Assembly: GCF_003858645.1 (NCBI RefSeq)
Contig: NZ_RQJP01000004.1
Coordinates: 62,001 to 126,000 of the forward strand
DNA from: Larkinella knui
GTDB lineage: Bacteria > Bacteroidota > Bacteroidia > Cytophagales > Spirosomataceae
Direction of reading: 5' to 3'
Length of the DNA stretch: 64,000 bases
Shown: piece after piece, positions 36,088-45,723 of the stretch
Numbering within the stretch: the first letter of the stretch is position 1
Layout: every line of letters begins with the position of its first letter
Made by a program: the position numbers and the translations under genes
Notes under the pieces: generated by a model
Database searches by the model: none
What the model was told of the DNA's origin: nothing
Seen by the model: only the letters and a program-made list of their open reading frames with translations

Positions 36088-37533
36088 ATGCGTATGAAGT
36101 ATAGAGTGGTTCGAGCTACAGGTTGGAGGGCATTTATCCTGATTTTTTCCCTATGCTGGCTGGCTGGTGGGAAGGGAATGGCCCAACAGCGGAGTCGCCA
36201 GCAGCTGGAAAAAGAGAAAAAGCAGAATATTGAAAAAGTCTCGCAGATTCGGACGATTCTCAAAAAGACCTCTTCGCAGAAGCAGGCGACGCTTGGCCAA
36301 TTAAAAGCGCTGAATCAGGAAATCTCGGCCCAATCCAAACAAATCAACCTGTTGACGGAAGACGTCAAATTGATGACAACCGAAATTCTGCAACTGCGCC
36401 GAACCAGTACGCAGTTGCAGAATGATCTCGAAAAGCTCAAAAAAGAATACGGCGAGATGATTTATGCCGCCGACAAACGACGGCAGCAGGTCAATCCACT
36501 CGGTTTTCTGTTTTCGGCCGAAAACTTCAACCAACTGGTTGCACGCTATAAATACCTCCAGCAGTATTCGGAAGCCCGCCAGGGCCAGGTTCGGCAGATG
36601 GAGAAAGTGCGGCAGGAGATGCTGGCCAAAAAACAGGCTGTCGAACATAAAAAGAAACAGCAGCAGGGCACACTGGCCGTACAGGTTAACGAATCGAAAC
36701 GGCTGGAAGGTCTGAAAGAAGAGAAAAACCGGGTTGCGCAGGAGCTCAGTGAGAAAGAACAGGAGTTGCGCACCGAACTGGCCGAAAGCCGTAAGGCGGT
36801 CAATCGCCTGGAATCGGCAATTACGGAAATGATTCGCCGGGAAATCCGTGAACGGGAAGAACGCGAACGCATTGCCCGGCTGGCCCGCCTGAAAGCAGAA
36901 CGCGAACGCATTGCCCGGGAAAAGGCCGCGGCAGCCGCAGCGGCAAAAGCAGAAAGGGCCGCAGCCGCCAACGAGCCGGATGCCAACAAGCCGGACGCTG
37001 CCGAACCAAAACCGGCGGAGCCAAAAGCCACAGAATCGGCTGTGGAAGCCACCGAGCGAACCGCCCGGAAGCCCGACGAACGCCGGAATACCTTGTTGAA
37101 TGACGAAGAAGCCGCTCTGGCGTCATCATTTGCGTCATCGAAAAACCGGCTGCCCTGGCCCGTCACCCGCGGCTTTATTTCGGATCATTACGGCGTAAAA
37201 CCCCACCCGGTTTTGAAAGGCGTTATGCAGGATAATCCCGGCATTGATATTCAAACCACGCCCGGCGAAGTGGTCAGGGCGGTATACGACGGGATTGTCC
37301 AGTATACAACCTACGTAACCGGCATGCACAACATCGTTGCCGTTCAGCACGGTGATTATTATACCGTGTATGCCAAATTGAAAAGTGTATCCGTGCAAGT
37401 CGGGCAGCGCGTCAAGGCCCGCGAGGTGATTGGTATCGTAGCGACGGACAAGGATGGCGTTGCCGAAGTCCAGTTTCAGGTCTGGAAAAGCACCAACCGG
37501 ATGAACCCCGAGTCCTGGCTGATCGACCGTTGA
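36088..37533 (+). CDS. EnvC-like murein hydrolase activator (degenerate LytM)
   Basis: 481 residues. A signal peptide (ending GMAQ) precedes a long coiled coil (about 30-250) and an Ala/Pro/Glu-rich linker, then a C-terminal LytM/M23 domain (about 350-480). The M23 zinc ligands are gone: HxxxD reads NPGID and HxH reads VQFQ, and the YxHL position reads YAKL. Like E. coli EnvC it is therefore predicted to activate an amidase, not to cut peptidoglycan itself. The start could also be the Met two codons later (36094). Third gene of the TPR-DUF4292-EnvC operon. Confidence 0.9.
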   Translation: MRMKYRVVRATGWRAFILIFSLCWLAGGKGMAQQRSRQQLEKEKKQNIEKVSQIRTILKKTSSQKQATLGQLKALNQEISAQSKQINLLTEDVKLMTTEILQLRRTSTQLQNDLEKLKKEYGEMIYAADKRRQQVNPLGFLFSAENFNQLVARYKYLQQYSEARQGQVRQMEKVRQEMLAKKQAVEHKKKQQQGTLAVQVNESKRLEGLKEEKNRVAQELSEKEQELRTELAESRKAVNRLESAITEMIRREIREREERERIARLARLKAERERIAREKAAAAAAAKAERAAAANEPDANKPDAAEPKPAEPKATESAVEATERTARKPDERRNTLLNDEEAALASSFASSKNRLPWPVTRGFISDHYGVKPHPVLKGVMQDNPGIDIQTTPGEVVRAVYDGIVQYTTYVTGMHNIVAVQHGDYYTVYAKLKSVSVQVGQRVKAREVIGIVATDKDGVAEVQFQVWKSTNRMNPESWLIDR

Positions 37534-37665
37534 TGGTGAAGAAACCGGAAACCGTCTGCGGTTGCTAGAATCATTTTATCACCATCTTGGTTTTATTGCA
37601 TACGAATAGCAGTAGATTGCCTGCTGAATCCTGCTCACTAAGTCTTAAAACGATTTACATACGGA

Positions 37666-38484
37666 ATGTCTGTTCACAACCCCGACGTCAAACGGATCAC
37701 TACCCACGTTATTCAGGAGCTGAAAAGCAAGGGTGAGAAAATTTCAGCACTGACTGCCTATGACTATTCGCTGGCCCGTTTGGTCGATGCCGCCGGTGTA
37801 GAAATTATTCTGGTTGGTGATTCGGCCTCGAATGTGATGGCGGGCCACGAAACCACCTTGCCGATTACACTGGATCAAATGATTTACCACGCGACCTCAG
37901 TGGTCCGGGCCGTAAAGCGGGCGTTGGTTGTGGTCGATTTGCCCTTCGGGTCGTACCAAGGAAATTCGTCGGAAGCCCTGCGGTCGGCCATCCGGATCAT
38001 GAAGGAATCGGGTGCACATTCGGTAAAGATGGAAGGCGGTTTGGAGGTCAGGGAGTCAATAATCCGGGTTTTGAGTGCGGGTGTTCCCGTGATGGGCCAC
38101 CTGGGTCTGACGCCCCAGTCGATTTACAAATTTGGCACGTATGCCGTTCGGGCCAAGGAAGAAACCGAGGCCCAGAAGCTATTGGAAGACGCCAAAATGC
38201 TGGAAGATATTGGTTGCTTTGCCGTGGTTCTGGAGAAAATTCCGGCGGCATTGACGCAGCAAGTCTCTCAAAGTCTGACCATTCCAACGATTGGAATTGG
38301 GGCCGGCCCGGATGCCGACGGTCAGATTCTGGTGTTGCACGACCTGTTGGGAATCAACAAAGAATTTAAACCGCGTTTTTTGCGTCGTTATGCCGATCTG
38401 CACGGTGTGATAACCCAGGCCATCGAGCATTATGTCGACGATGTGAAAGATCGCGAGTTTCCGAGTAAAGAAGAAGCTTACTAG
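37666..38484 (+). CDS. panB: 3-methyl-2-oxobutanoate hydroxymethyltransferase PanB
   Basis: 272 residues, the usual PanB length. TIM-barrel motifs [44 protein letters not shown] (in blocks), [28 protein letters not shown] and [18 protein letters not shown] are all present, including the metal-binding Asp of GDS and the catalytic Glu of LEKIP. It makes ketopantoate from ketoisovalerate and methylene-THF for coenzyme A synthesis. The other pan genes are absent from the window. Confidence 0.97.
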   Translation: MSVHNPDVKRITTHVIQELKSKGEKISALTAYDYSLARLVDAAGVEIILVGDSASNVMAGHETTLPITLDQMIYHATSVVRAVKRALVVVDLPFGSYQGNSSEALRSAIRIMKESGAHSVKMEGGLEVRESIIRVLSAGVPVMGHLGLTPQSIYKFGTYAVRAKEETEAQKLLEDAKMLEDIGCFAVVLEKIPAALTQQVSQSLTIPTIGIGAGPDADGQILVLHDLLGINKEFKPRFLRRYADLHGVITQAIEHYVDDVKDREFPSKEEAY

Positions 38485-38493
38485 CCGTCAGAC

Positions 38494-38521
38494 TGGCCGG
38501 ATTGTGAATGACTTCCGGCCA
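38494..38521. repeat. Short hairpin between panB and the pseudouridine synthase gene
   Basis: TGGCCGGA (38494-38501) pairs perfectly with TCCGGCCA (38514-38521). There is no T run, so it is not a canonical terminator. A second hairpin GACGGTTT-GA-AAACCGTC at 38534-38551 ends 8 bp before the next ATG and may influence its translation. Confidence 0.45.
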
Positions 38522-38559
38522 CTGGGCACAAAAGACGGTTTGAAAACCGTCCTAAACGA

Positions 38560-39285
38560 ATGAAACAGAAATACGTCGTTGTATACGAAGATAATCACCT
38601 GATTGTTGTCAACAAGGAACCGGGTGTATTGGTGCAGGCCGACAAAACCCGTGACGTGCCCCTGCTTGATATGATCAAAAATTATATCAAGAAAAAGTAC
38701 GATAAGCCCGGCGACGTCTTTCTGGGAACCGTCCACCGGCTCGACCGGCCCGTTAGCGGTCTGGTGGTGTTCGCCCGAACGTCGAAGGCGCTGGAACGGA
38801 TGAACGAAATTTTCCGGAAACGGCAGGTCCAGAAAACGTACTGGGCTGTTGTTGGCAGAAGGCCAAAAGAAGAAAAAGGCCGGCTGGTGCATTTCCTGTT
38901 GAAAGACGAAGCCACCAATACCGTAAAAGCTTTTGAAGATGAGGTGCCGGGTTCACAACGGGCGGAGTTGACCTACCGGACACTCGGTAAAATCAATGAC
39001 CATTATTTGTTGGAGGTAAATCCGATTACGGGCCGTCCGCACCAGATTCGGGTACAATTGGCGAGTATCGGCTGCCCGATTCGGGGTGATATCAAGTACG
39101 GCTTTCCACGGCCAAATCAGGACAGCAGCATCAATTTACATGCCAGACGGCTTTATTTCATTCACCCCATAAAAAAAGAACCCCTGATCTGTAAAGCCGG
39201 GGTTCCAAATAGTCCCTTTTGGGAGGAGTTTTTAACCCTTGATCCGGAAGATTACAAGGATAAAAACCTGGATTTTATTTATTAA
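38560..39285 (+). CDS. RluA/RluD-family RNA pseudouridine synthase
   Basis: 241 residues. The catalytic motif HRLDRPVSGLVVFARTSKA has the nucleophilic Asp62, with later motifs TYWAVV and NPITGRPHQIRVQLASIGCPIRGDIKYG. There is no N-terminal S4 domain, so it is a short RluA-type enzyme. It isomerises a uridine in rRNA or tRNA; the site cannot be predicted. It follows panB by 75 bp containing two hairpins. Confidence 0.95.
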   Translation: MKQKYVVVYEDNHLIVVNKEPGVLVQADKTRDVPLLDMIKNYIKKKYDKPGDVFLGTVHRLDRPVSGLVVFARTSKALERMNEIFRKRQVQKTYWAVVGRRPKEEKGRLVHFLLKDEATNTVKAFEDEVPGSQRAELTYRTLGKINDHYLLEVNPITGRPHQIRVQLASIGCPIRGDIKYGFPRPNQDSSINLHARRLYFIHPIKKEPLICKAGVPNSPFWEEFLTLDPEDYKDKNLDFIY

Positions 39286-39398
39286 TTACTGAAACTGGCG
39301 CGGGGTAAACGTAAAATCGTCCTAAAACAAGCCAACGTGTGGCAGCTACCCAGACCAGGAAAAGCAGCGTATGGATCGGGAATAGACGGTAAAAAAGA

Positions 39399-39557
39399 TT
39401 ATTTTACGGTCGGAGCAACATCAGACCAAAACTGGTTTAGCACCCGTTCAGCCATCTGGATGGCTCCTTGAAACGCTCCAAATATCATACAAAGGGGCAG
39501 GATGATTGGAAAGAAAACCACCCAATGCAAAATCATGTTCAATTTGACCTTCTTCAT
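39399..39557 (-). CDS. Small hypothetical membrane protein (52 aa)
   Basis: A 52-residue reading frame, MKKVKLNMILHWVVFFPIIL then PLCMIFGAFQGAIQMAERVL. It has one membrane helix (about 8-28) preceded by lysines and followed by an amphipathic tail. No family recognised. It sits alone between the pseudouridine synthase and mutL. Positive-inside Lys pattern and a clean Met start support it, but small size limits confidence. Confidence 0.55.
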   Translation of the reverse strand: MKKVKLNMILHWVVFFPIILPLCMIFGAFQGAIQMAERVLNQFWSDVAPTVK

Positions 39558-39815
39558 CTCGGTTTTTGGGTAAAAGGGTGCCACTTTTAGTAAATTCAAG
39601 GTAGTCAAAACCTTACTGCACTGGTAATTAACTCAACTAAAAAACGGGTAGTTTCTGATTATATTCAATAATAGTCTTGAATTATTTCTATAACAAATAA
39701 TCAAAAAAAAAGATTTACAAAATTAGCCACGCTGCTCCTGTTGCTTTTTCTTATGTCACGGAAAAATAGTAATTTGTTCTTCCATTAAGGATTTGAATTA
39801 TTAGATAAATACAAA

Positions 39816-41756
39816 ATGTTGAATATTATTCAACTTTTACCGGATTCAATTGCCAATCAGATTGCGGCAGGAGAAGTGGTGCAACGCCCGGCATCAGTGG
39901 TCAAAGAATTACTGGAAAACTCCGTTGATGCCCAAGCAAAAACCGTACAAATTATTATCCGTGACGCTGGTAAAACGCTGATTCAGATCATCGATGACGG
40001 AATTGGTATGTCAGAAACGGATGCCCGGATGAGCTTTGAACGGCATGCTACCTCAAAAATCCGTTCATCAGACGATCTCTTTCGCATCCGGACGATGGGT
40101 TTCCGGGGTGAAGCTTTAGCGTCTATTGCCGCCATTGCCCAGGTGGAACTACGAACACGCCGATCCGATGCGTCGCGAACCAACGATGAACTGGGAACCC
40201 TGATTCGGATGGAAGGGTCGGAATTGAAAACCCAGGAGTCGGTTTCGTGTTTACCGGGAACGAATATTCTGGTAAAAAATTTATTTTTCAATGTGCCCGC
40301 CCGACGAAATTTTTTAAAGAGTAATTCCGTCGAAATGCGGCATATTCTGGACGAATTTCAGCGCATTGCACTGGCTCATCCGGAAGTGGCGTTCTCCATG
40401 TATCAAAATGATTCGGAAGTATACAATCTACAAGCCGGGAAACTGAGTCGCCGGATTGTCGATTTATTCGGGAAGCAATACCGTGAGCAACTGGCTTTTT
40501 GTGAAGAAGAGACGCCTTACGTGAATGTACGCGGGTATATTGGCAAGCCGGAATTTGCCCGCAAAACACGCGGAGAGCAGTTTTTCTTTGTTAATTCGCG
40601 CTTCGTTAAACACAACTACCTCCATCATGCCGTCGTTGGCGCGTATGAAGGAACGATTCAGGACGGTTTTCATCCTTTTTATGTCTTGTTTATTGAAATC
40701 GACCCGTCGCACATCGATATCAATATTCATCCGACTAAAACAGAAATCAAGTTCGATGATGAACGATCGGTGTATGCCATCGTCATGGCGGCAGTTCGGA
40801 AAGCCGTTGGGGTGTATAATCTGACTCCTTCGCTCGATTTTGATTCCAATGTTAACTTCCTGCCCGTGACTCCGGCCCCCCGTCGGTCGTCAGAAGAACC
40901 GCTAAGAAGCGGCCAGACTGAAGCGAAAGAACGGTCGCCGTTGCGTCCGATGTCGCCGGCCTGGTCGGCCGAACCGTCCGACCACAAGGCGGCTACCGGT
41001 TTTGACTTTCCACGAAAGTCAGCGGCCAATTGGCAGGCTTTGTTTGAAGGGCTGAATACCGATGAAACCACGACGGAGGATCAAAACCTGTTTGAAAGCA
41101 CTCCGCCCGCCGAGAATCCGTCGGAAGCGGAGTCGGTAACGCTCGGTAGCCGGGTGAACAAACTGGTGAGTTCGGCGGTTGCACTGGAAGGAACCGGGGC
41201 CATTATTCAGGTGCACAACCGGTATTTAGTGACCTCCGTTCAGGCAGGAATGCTGGTGATCGATCAGCGCAGAGCTTACGAACGGGTTCTGTACGATCAA
41301 TATCAGGTGGCTCTGACCAAGCGTAACGGCGTATCGCAGCAATTGCTGTTTCCCAAAACGGTAACGGTCATGCCGGTCGATTATAACCTGGCGCTCGAAT
41401 TACGGGACGATTTGACGAGCCTGGGCTTTCTGTTCGACGAAATCGGGCAGAATGCCTTCCTGATCCGGGGCGTACCGGCGCTTTCGGTGGGTGAAAATGA
41501 AGAAGAGTTATTTGCTAATTTGCTGGCCCAACTCCGTGAGGATACGGGGCGGCTTAAACTGGAGCGTGCCGAAGTTCTGGCCCGTTCGCTGGCCCGCCGA
41601 TCGGCCACGCGGCATCAGAAACAATTGGCCGAACCGGAACAACGGGCGTTGGTCGATCAATTAATTGCATCATCAAACCCATCCTATACCCCCAACGGTG
41701 AACCGATTACAACTATTTTGGCGTTGGATAAATTAGCGGGATTATTTCGGTCCTGA
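39816..41756 (+). CDS. mutL: DNA mismatch repair protein MutL
   Basis: 646 residues. The GHKL ATPase N-terminus is complete: IAAGEVVQRPASVVKELLENSVDA, DDGIGMS, ATSKI, TMGFRGEALASIA. A Pro/Ser/Glu-rich linker (about 345-450) leads to the C-terminal dimerisation domain. The endonuclease motif DQHA-X2-E-X4-E reads DQRRAYERVLYD, and the CPHGRP motif reads TPNGEP, so nicking activity is doubtful although several acidic ligands remain. It couples mismatch recognition by MutS to downstream repair. mutS is not in the window. A rhomboid gene follows after 33 bp. Confidence 0.96.
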   Translation: MLNIIQLLPDSIANQIAAGEVVQRPASVVKELLENSVDAQAKTVQIIIRDAGKTLIQIIDDGIGMSETDARMSFERHATSKIRSSDDLFRIRTMGFRGEALASIAAIAQVELRTRRSDASRTNDELGTLIRMEGSELKTQESVSCLPGTNILVKNLFFNVPARRNFLKSNSVEMRHILDEFQRIALAHPEVAFSMYQNDSEVYNLQAGKLSRRIVDLFGKQYREQLAFCEEETPYVNVRGYIGKPEFARKTRGEQFFFVNSRFVKHNYLHHAVVGAYEGTIQDGFHPFYVLFIEIDPSHIDINIHPTKTEIKFDDERSVYAIVMAAVRKAVGVYNLTPSLDFDSNVNFLPVTPAPRRSSEEPLRSGQTEAKERSPLRPMSPAWSAEPSDHKAATGFDFPRKSAANWQALFEGLNTDETTTEDQNLFESTPPAENPSEAESVTLGSRVNKLVSSAVALEGTGAIIQVHNRYLVTSVQAGMLVIDQRRAYERVLYDQYQVALTKRNGVSQQLLFPKTVTVMPVDYNLALELRDDLTSLGFLFDEIGQNAFLIRGVPALSVGENEEELFANLLAQLREDTGRLKLERAEVLARSLARRSATRHQKQLAEPEQRALVDQLIASSNPSYTPNGEPITTILALDKLAGLFRS

Positions 41757-41789
41757 TATAGTTAGTATGCTAGAAAACGTTACAATTTT

Positions 41790-42566
41790 ATGAATCTTAC
41801 GCCCGTCGTCAGGACGCTACTACTTATTAATGTTGGTTTGTTTTTTGTAAAGGCGTTAGGAATCGATCTGATCAATACGTTTGGATTATATTCCGTGTTG
41901 TCACCGGCGTTTGCACCCCATCAGTTTGTGACCTACATGTTTCTGCATGCTAATTTTGGGCATATTTTCAGTAATATGCTCGGTTTATTTTTCTTTGGCC
42001 CGATGCTTGAACAGGTATGGGGAAGCAAGCGGTTTACGATTTTTTATATGATTACCGGTATTGGAGCCGGATTATTATTTGCAGGCATAAACTATTTTGA
42101 AGCCAGTCAGTTACGAGATGCAGTGGTGGCTTTCCAAAGTAACCCGACACCGACGTCGCTGGAGTTGTTTTTGTCGGATCGGGGCCTGTTGAGCCAGGGG
42201 GATAATTTTTTAAGAGTATTTGAAGAGAATCCGACCGATCCCTCGTATATACGAGGATCGGTACAACTTGTTAATTCCTATTACGAACAGCAGTTGGCTG
42301 TACCGATGGTTGGAGCATCGGGAGCAATTTTTGGAATTTTGATGGCATTTGGATTATTATTCCCAAATACCGAACTTTTCCTATTATTTCCGCCGATACC
42401 CATCAAGGCAAAATACCTGGTGGCATTTTACGGCGCATATGAATTGTATTCCGGCATTTATCGGGCACAGTCCGACAATGTGGCGCATTTCGCCCATATT
42501 GGCGGTATGCTGTTTGCTTTTATACTGGTAAAATATTGGGGGAAGCAACGAAATAATTTTTATTGA
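41790..42566 (+). CDS. Rhomboid family intramembrane serine protease (1)
   Basis: 258 residues with six predicted membrane helices. The catalytic Ser177 sits in GASG and the catalytic His236 in HIGG, and HANFGHIFSNM is the conserved L1/TM2 motif. An insertion of about 65 residues (105-170) precedes the catalytic helix and would lie outside the membrane. Rhomboids cut helices of membrane proteins within the bilayer. In tandem with a second rhomboid that starts 3 bp after its stop. Confidence 0.93.
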   Translation: MNLTPVVRTLLLINVGLFFVKALGIDLINTFGLYSVLSPAFAPHQFVTYMFLHANFGHIFSNMLGLFFFGPMLEQVWGSKRFTIFYMITGIGAGLLFAGINYFEASQLRDAVVAFQSNPTPTSLELFLSDRGLLSQGDNFLRVFEENPTDPSYIRGSVQLVNSYYEQQLAVPMVGASGAIFGILMAFGLLFPNTELFLLFPPIPIKAKYLVAFYGAYELYSGIYRAQSDNVAHFAHIGGMLFAFILVKYWGKQRNNFY

Positions 42567-42569
42567 GTG

Positions 42570-43490
42570 ATGAGTGGACTTTTAGATGACTTCCGGAGCG
42601 AGTTCAACAAGCCCAACAATACGTTGGTGCAGTTGATTCTTATTAACACGATTGTCTTTTTGCTGCTTTTGATCCTGAAAGTCATTCTGACGCTGGCAGA
42701 AATGTCGGGAGTCTACAATCTGATTGTCGATCAACTGCGGTTACCTGCTTCGCTGGGTGTTTTTATCACGAAGCCATGGACGATGATTACGTACTTCTTC
42801 ACCCATGAAGACGTCTTCCACATTTTGTTCAATATGCTCTTTCTGTATTGGTTTGGGCGTTTGATCGACGAATACCTGGGTAATCGCAGGCTGGTTGCGT
42901 TGTATATGCTGGGTGGTCTGGCCGGCGGTTTGGCCTACATGGCCATTTATAACCTTCTCCCCTACTTTCAGGAGCAAGTGAGCGAATCCCGAATGCTGGG
43001 CGCTTCGGCGGCCGCTTTCTCCGTGGCCGTTGGGGCTTCCACACTGCTGCCGAATTACACGTTTCATCTGCTGTTTTTTGGGCCGGTACGGATCAAATAC
43101 ATCGCCTTCTTTTACATTGTTCTGTCATTGGCCCGCTCCATCGGTCCGAATGCCGGGGGCGATCTGTCCCACCTTGGCGGAGCTGTTGTTGGTTTTCTGT
43201 TCATTAAAATGCTCCAGAACGGCACGGATCTGGGCCAGCCTATTTACTGGGTCATGGATGGCTGGCAAAGCCTGTTCCGAAAAAAACCGCCTGTCAAAGT
43301 ATCTTACCGTCAGCGCAGCAGCGCCAGCATGAGCGCCGGGTCGTATGCGGCTCCGTCGTCGCCATCGGCCGTTGCCATGCCGGACCAGGACGAAATCGAT
43401 GCTATTCTGGATAAAATTTCGCGTTCCGGCTACGAAAGCCTGACCCGGGAAGAGAAACAGAAACTGTTTCGGGCCAGCCAGCGTGGATAG
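42570..43490 (+). CDS. Rhomboid family intramembrane protease (2)
   Basis: 306 residues with six membrane helices. HEDVFHILFNM is the N-terminal conserved motif, the predicted nucleophile Ser146 is in GASA (the usual second Gly replaced by Ala) and His201 is in HLGG. A cytosolic tail of about 70 residues (CHARGED/Ser-rich, then QDEIDAILDKISRSGYESLTREEKQ) resembles the C-terminal tail seen in many Bacteroidota rhomboids. ATG at 42570 is preferred over the adjacent GTG. Co-transcribed with the first rhomboid and closed by a strong terminator. Confidence 0.92.
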   Translation: MSGLLDDFRSEFNKPNNTLVQLILINTIVFLLLLILKVILTLAEMSGVYNLIVDQLRLPASLGVFITKPWTMITYFFTHEDVFHILFNMLFLYWFGRLIDEYLGNRRLVALYMLGGLAGGLAYMAIYNLLPYFQEQVSESRMLGASAAAFSVAVGASTLLPNYTFHLLFFGPVRIKYIAFFYIVLSLARSIGPNAGGDLSHLGGAVVGFLFIKMLQNGTDLGQPIYWVMDGWQSLFRKKPPVKVSYRQRSSASMSAGSYAAPSSPSAVAMPDQDEIDAILDKISRSGYESLTREEKQKLFRASQRG

Positions 43491-43568
43491 AATCTAAATT
43501 GTATTTTTCTCGCGGGAATTAAGTAGCGTACGTCGCAAAAATAAAAATTGATATTGATTGAACATAGT

Positions 43569-43605
43569 AAAAAGCACGCTGAAATACGGTTTCAGCGTGC
43601 TTTTT
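43569..43605 (+). terminator. Strong intrinsic terminator after the rhomboid pair
   Basis: A 16-bp perfect stem AAAAAGCACGCTGAAA (43569-43584), loop TACGG, and TTTCAGCGTGCTTTTT (43590-43605). Confidence 0.9.
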
Positions 43606-43676
43606 GACCCTTTATCAATTCTATAGTACACTTGTACAGAATCGGGACAGGAGATGCACAGTTTGTGTTTTTTTTG

Positions 43677-43684
43677 TACTTTTG
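43677..43684 (+). promoter_or_regulatory. -7 element of the dxs promoter
   Basis: TACTTTTG is an exact TAnnTTTG match, 89 bp upstream of the dxs ATG (43773) and just after the rhomboid terminator. Confidence 0.55.
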
Positions 43685-43772
43685 CCCGGTAATCAGTTCA
43701 TAAATACACGTTGTGAAACAGTTTGTTATCACACGGAGTTTATGAAAAACATTTTATATCATCCAACCTACT

Positions 43773-45707
43773 ATGTTGATCACACCCGGCAAGTTACTCG
43801 CCAAGATTGACACTCCGGACGACCTCCGTAATCTGAATCAGACCGATCTGCCGCAAGTCTGTGCCGAACTCCGGCAATTCATTGTCGATAACGTATCGGT
43901 ATACGGAGGCCATTTTGGAGCCAGTCTGGGCGTTGTCGAATTGACGGTTGCCCTTCATTATGTTTTCAATACGCCGGATGATCAACTGGTCTGGGACGTT
44001 GGCCATCAGGCCTATGGTCATAAAATTCTGACCGGACGACGGGATAATTTTCATACCAATCGGTTTTACAAGGGGCTTTCCGGTTTTCCAAAACGCAAGG
44101 AAAGTCCATACGATGCGTTTGGCGTCGGCCACTCATCAACGTCAATTTCGGCCGCCCTGGGAATGGCCGTGTCGTCGCAACTACAAAACCATCCGAAACG
44201 ACACCATATCGCTGTGATTGGTGACGGTGCACTGACGGCCGGACTGGCCTTCGAAGGCATGAACCATGCCGGAGCCACCGAGGCCGACCTGCTGATTGTC
44301 CTGAATGACAACTGCATGTCCATCGACCCCAACGTAGGGGCTTTGCGTGAATACCTGACCGATATTACTACCTCGCCGACGTACAACAAAATGAAGGACG
44401 AAGTCTGGAATTTGTTGGGCAAAATGAGCAATTTCGGCAAGAGCGCGCAGGATATTGTTTCCAAGATCGAAACGGGGCTGAAAGCGTCGCTTCTCCATCA
44501 AAGCAATCTGTTTGAGTCATTACACCTGCGGTATTTTGGCCCCATCGATGGCCATGATATCGATCATCTGGTGAGCGTGATGAACGACCTGAAAGACATT
44601 CCCGGCCCCAAACTGCTGCATTGTTTAACCGTAAAAGGCAAAGGGTACGGACCCGCCGAAAAAGATCAGACCAAATGGCACGCGCCCGGGTTGTTTGATA
44701 AAGTGACGGGTGAAATCAAAAAGAAAGTTTACGATAAACCACAACCGCCTAAATACCAGGACGTTTTTGGAAATACGCTGGTTGAACTGGCCGAAGCAAA
44801 CGATAAAATCGTAGGTGTGACACCCGCCATGCCGTCGGGTTCGTCGATGAACATCATGATGAAAGCCATGCCAACCCGGGCTTTCGACGTCGGAATTGCC
44901 GAGCAACATGCCGTGACCTTCTCGGCCGGTATGGCAACGCAGGGGCAGGTGGTTTTTTGCAATATTTACTCCACGTTCATGCAGCGGGCTTACGATCAGG
45001 TCATTCATGACGTCTGTATTCAGGAATTACCGGTGGTTTTTTGTCTGGATCGGGCCGGTTTTGCCGGAGCCGACGGTCCAACGCACCACGGCGCCTACGA
45101 TCTGTCGTTTATGCGTTGCATTCCGAACATGATTGTGTCCAGCCCAATGAATGAGCAGGAACTGCGAAATCTGATGTTTACGGCACAATCCGACAAAATT
45201 CAGCACGGAAAGCAGGCGTTTACCATCCGGTATCCCCGGGGTGAAGGCGTGATGCCCAACTGGCGAACACCTCTTGAGGCCATCGAAGTAGGAAAAGGAC
45301 GCAAACTCCAGGATGGAAAAGGCGTTGCTATTCTGACCATCGGGCCCATCGGTAATTATGTCGCCACTGCCTGTGAACTGCTCGACAGCGAAAAGATTCA
45401 GCCGGCGCACTACGATATGCGTTTTGTGAAGCCAATCGACGAAGTCATGCTGCACGAAGTATTCCAGCGCTACGATAAAGTACTCACCGTTGAAGATGGC
45501 TGCCTGATGGGCGGTTTTGGCAGCGCGGTGCTCGAATTCATGACTGATCACGGCTATGTGGCCCGCGTGAAGCGGCTGGGAATTCCGGATGCGGTTATTG
45601 AACATGGTGAACAGATTGACCTGCACCGTGAATGCGGTTTTGATCCGAAGGGAATTGCCGATGCCGTTCGGGAATTGATCTATACGGAACGGGTAGTAAC
45701 GATTTAA
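43773..45707 (+). CDS. dxs: 1-deoxy-D-xylulose-5-phosphate synthase
   Basis: 644 residues, a typical DXS. Motifs seen are VWDVGHQAYGHKILTGRRD, GHSSTSISAALGMA, the thiamine-diphosphate/Mg site GDGALTAG-X-NDN (VLNDNCMSIDPN), and the transketolase pyrimidine domain with DRAGFAGADGPTHHG and IRYPRGEG. It condenses pyruvate and glyceraldehyde 3-phosphate, the first step of the MEP isoprenoid pathway, which would feed carotenoids such as those used by the crtZ-like enzyme. The overlapping short frame upstream (43604-43810) is not coding. Confidence 0.97.
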   Translation: MLITPGKLLAKIDTPDDLRNLNQTDLPQVCAELRQFIVDNVSVYGGHFGASLGVVELTVALHYVFNTPDDQLVWDVGHQAYGHKILTGRRDNFHTNRFYKGLSGFPKRKESPYDAFGVGHSSTSISAALGMAVSSQLQNHPKRHHIAVIGDGALTAGLAFEGMNHAGATEADLLIVLNDNCMSIDPNVGALREYLTDITTSPTYNKMKDEVWNLLGKMSNFGKSAQDIVSKIETGLKASLLHQSNLFESLHLRYFGPIDGHDIDHLVSVMNDLKDIPGPKLLHCLTVKGKGYGPAEKDQTKWHAPGLFDKVTGEIKKKVYDKPQPPKYQDVFGNTLVELAEANDKIVGVTPAMPSGSSMNIMMKAMPTRAFDVGIAEQHAVTFSAGMATQGQVVFCNIYSTFMQRAYDQVIHDVCIQELPVVFCLDRAGFAGADGPTHHGAYDLSFMRCIPNMIVSSPMNEQELRNLMFTAQSDKIQHGKQAFTIRYPRGEGVMPNWRTPLEAIEVGKGRKLQDGKGVAILTIGPIGNYVATACELLDSEKIQPAHYDMRFVKPIDEVMLHEVFQRYDKVLTVEDGCLMGGFGSAVLEFMTDHGYVARVKRLGIPDAVIEHGEQIDLHRECGFDPKGIADAVRELIYTERVVTI

Positions 45708-45723
45708 TATCCCCTTTACAAGG

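Noticed and set aside
43604-43810. 68-codon plus-strand frame before dxs
   Set aside because: It begins in the rhomboid terminator, crosses the dxs promoter and overlaps the dxs start in another frame.
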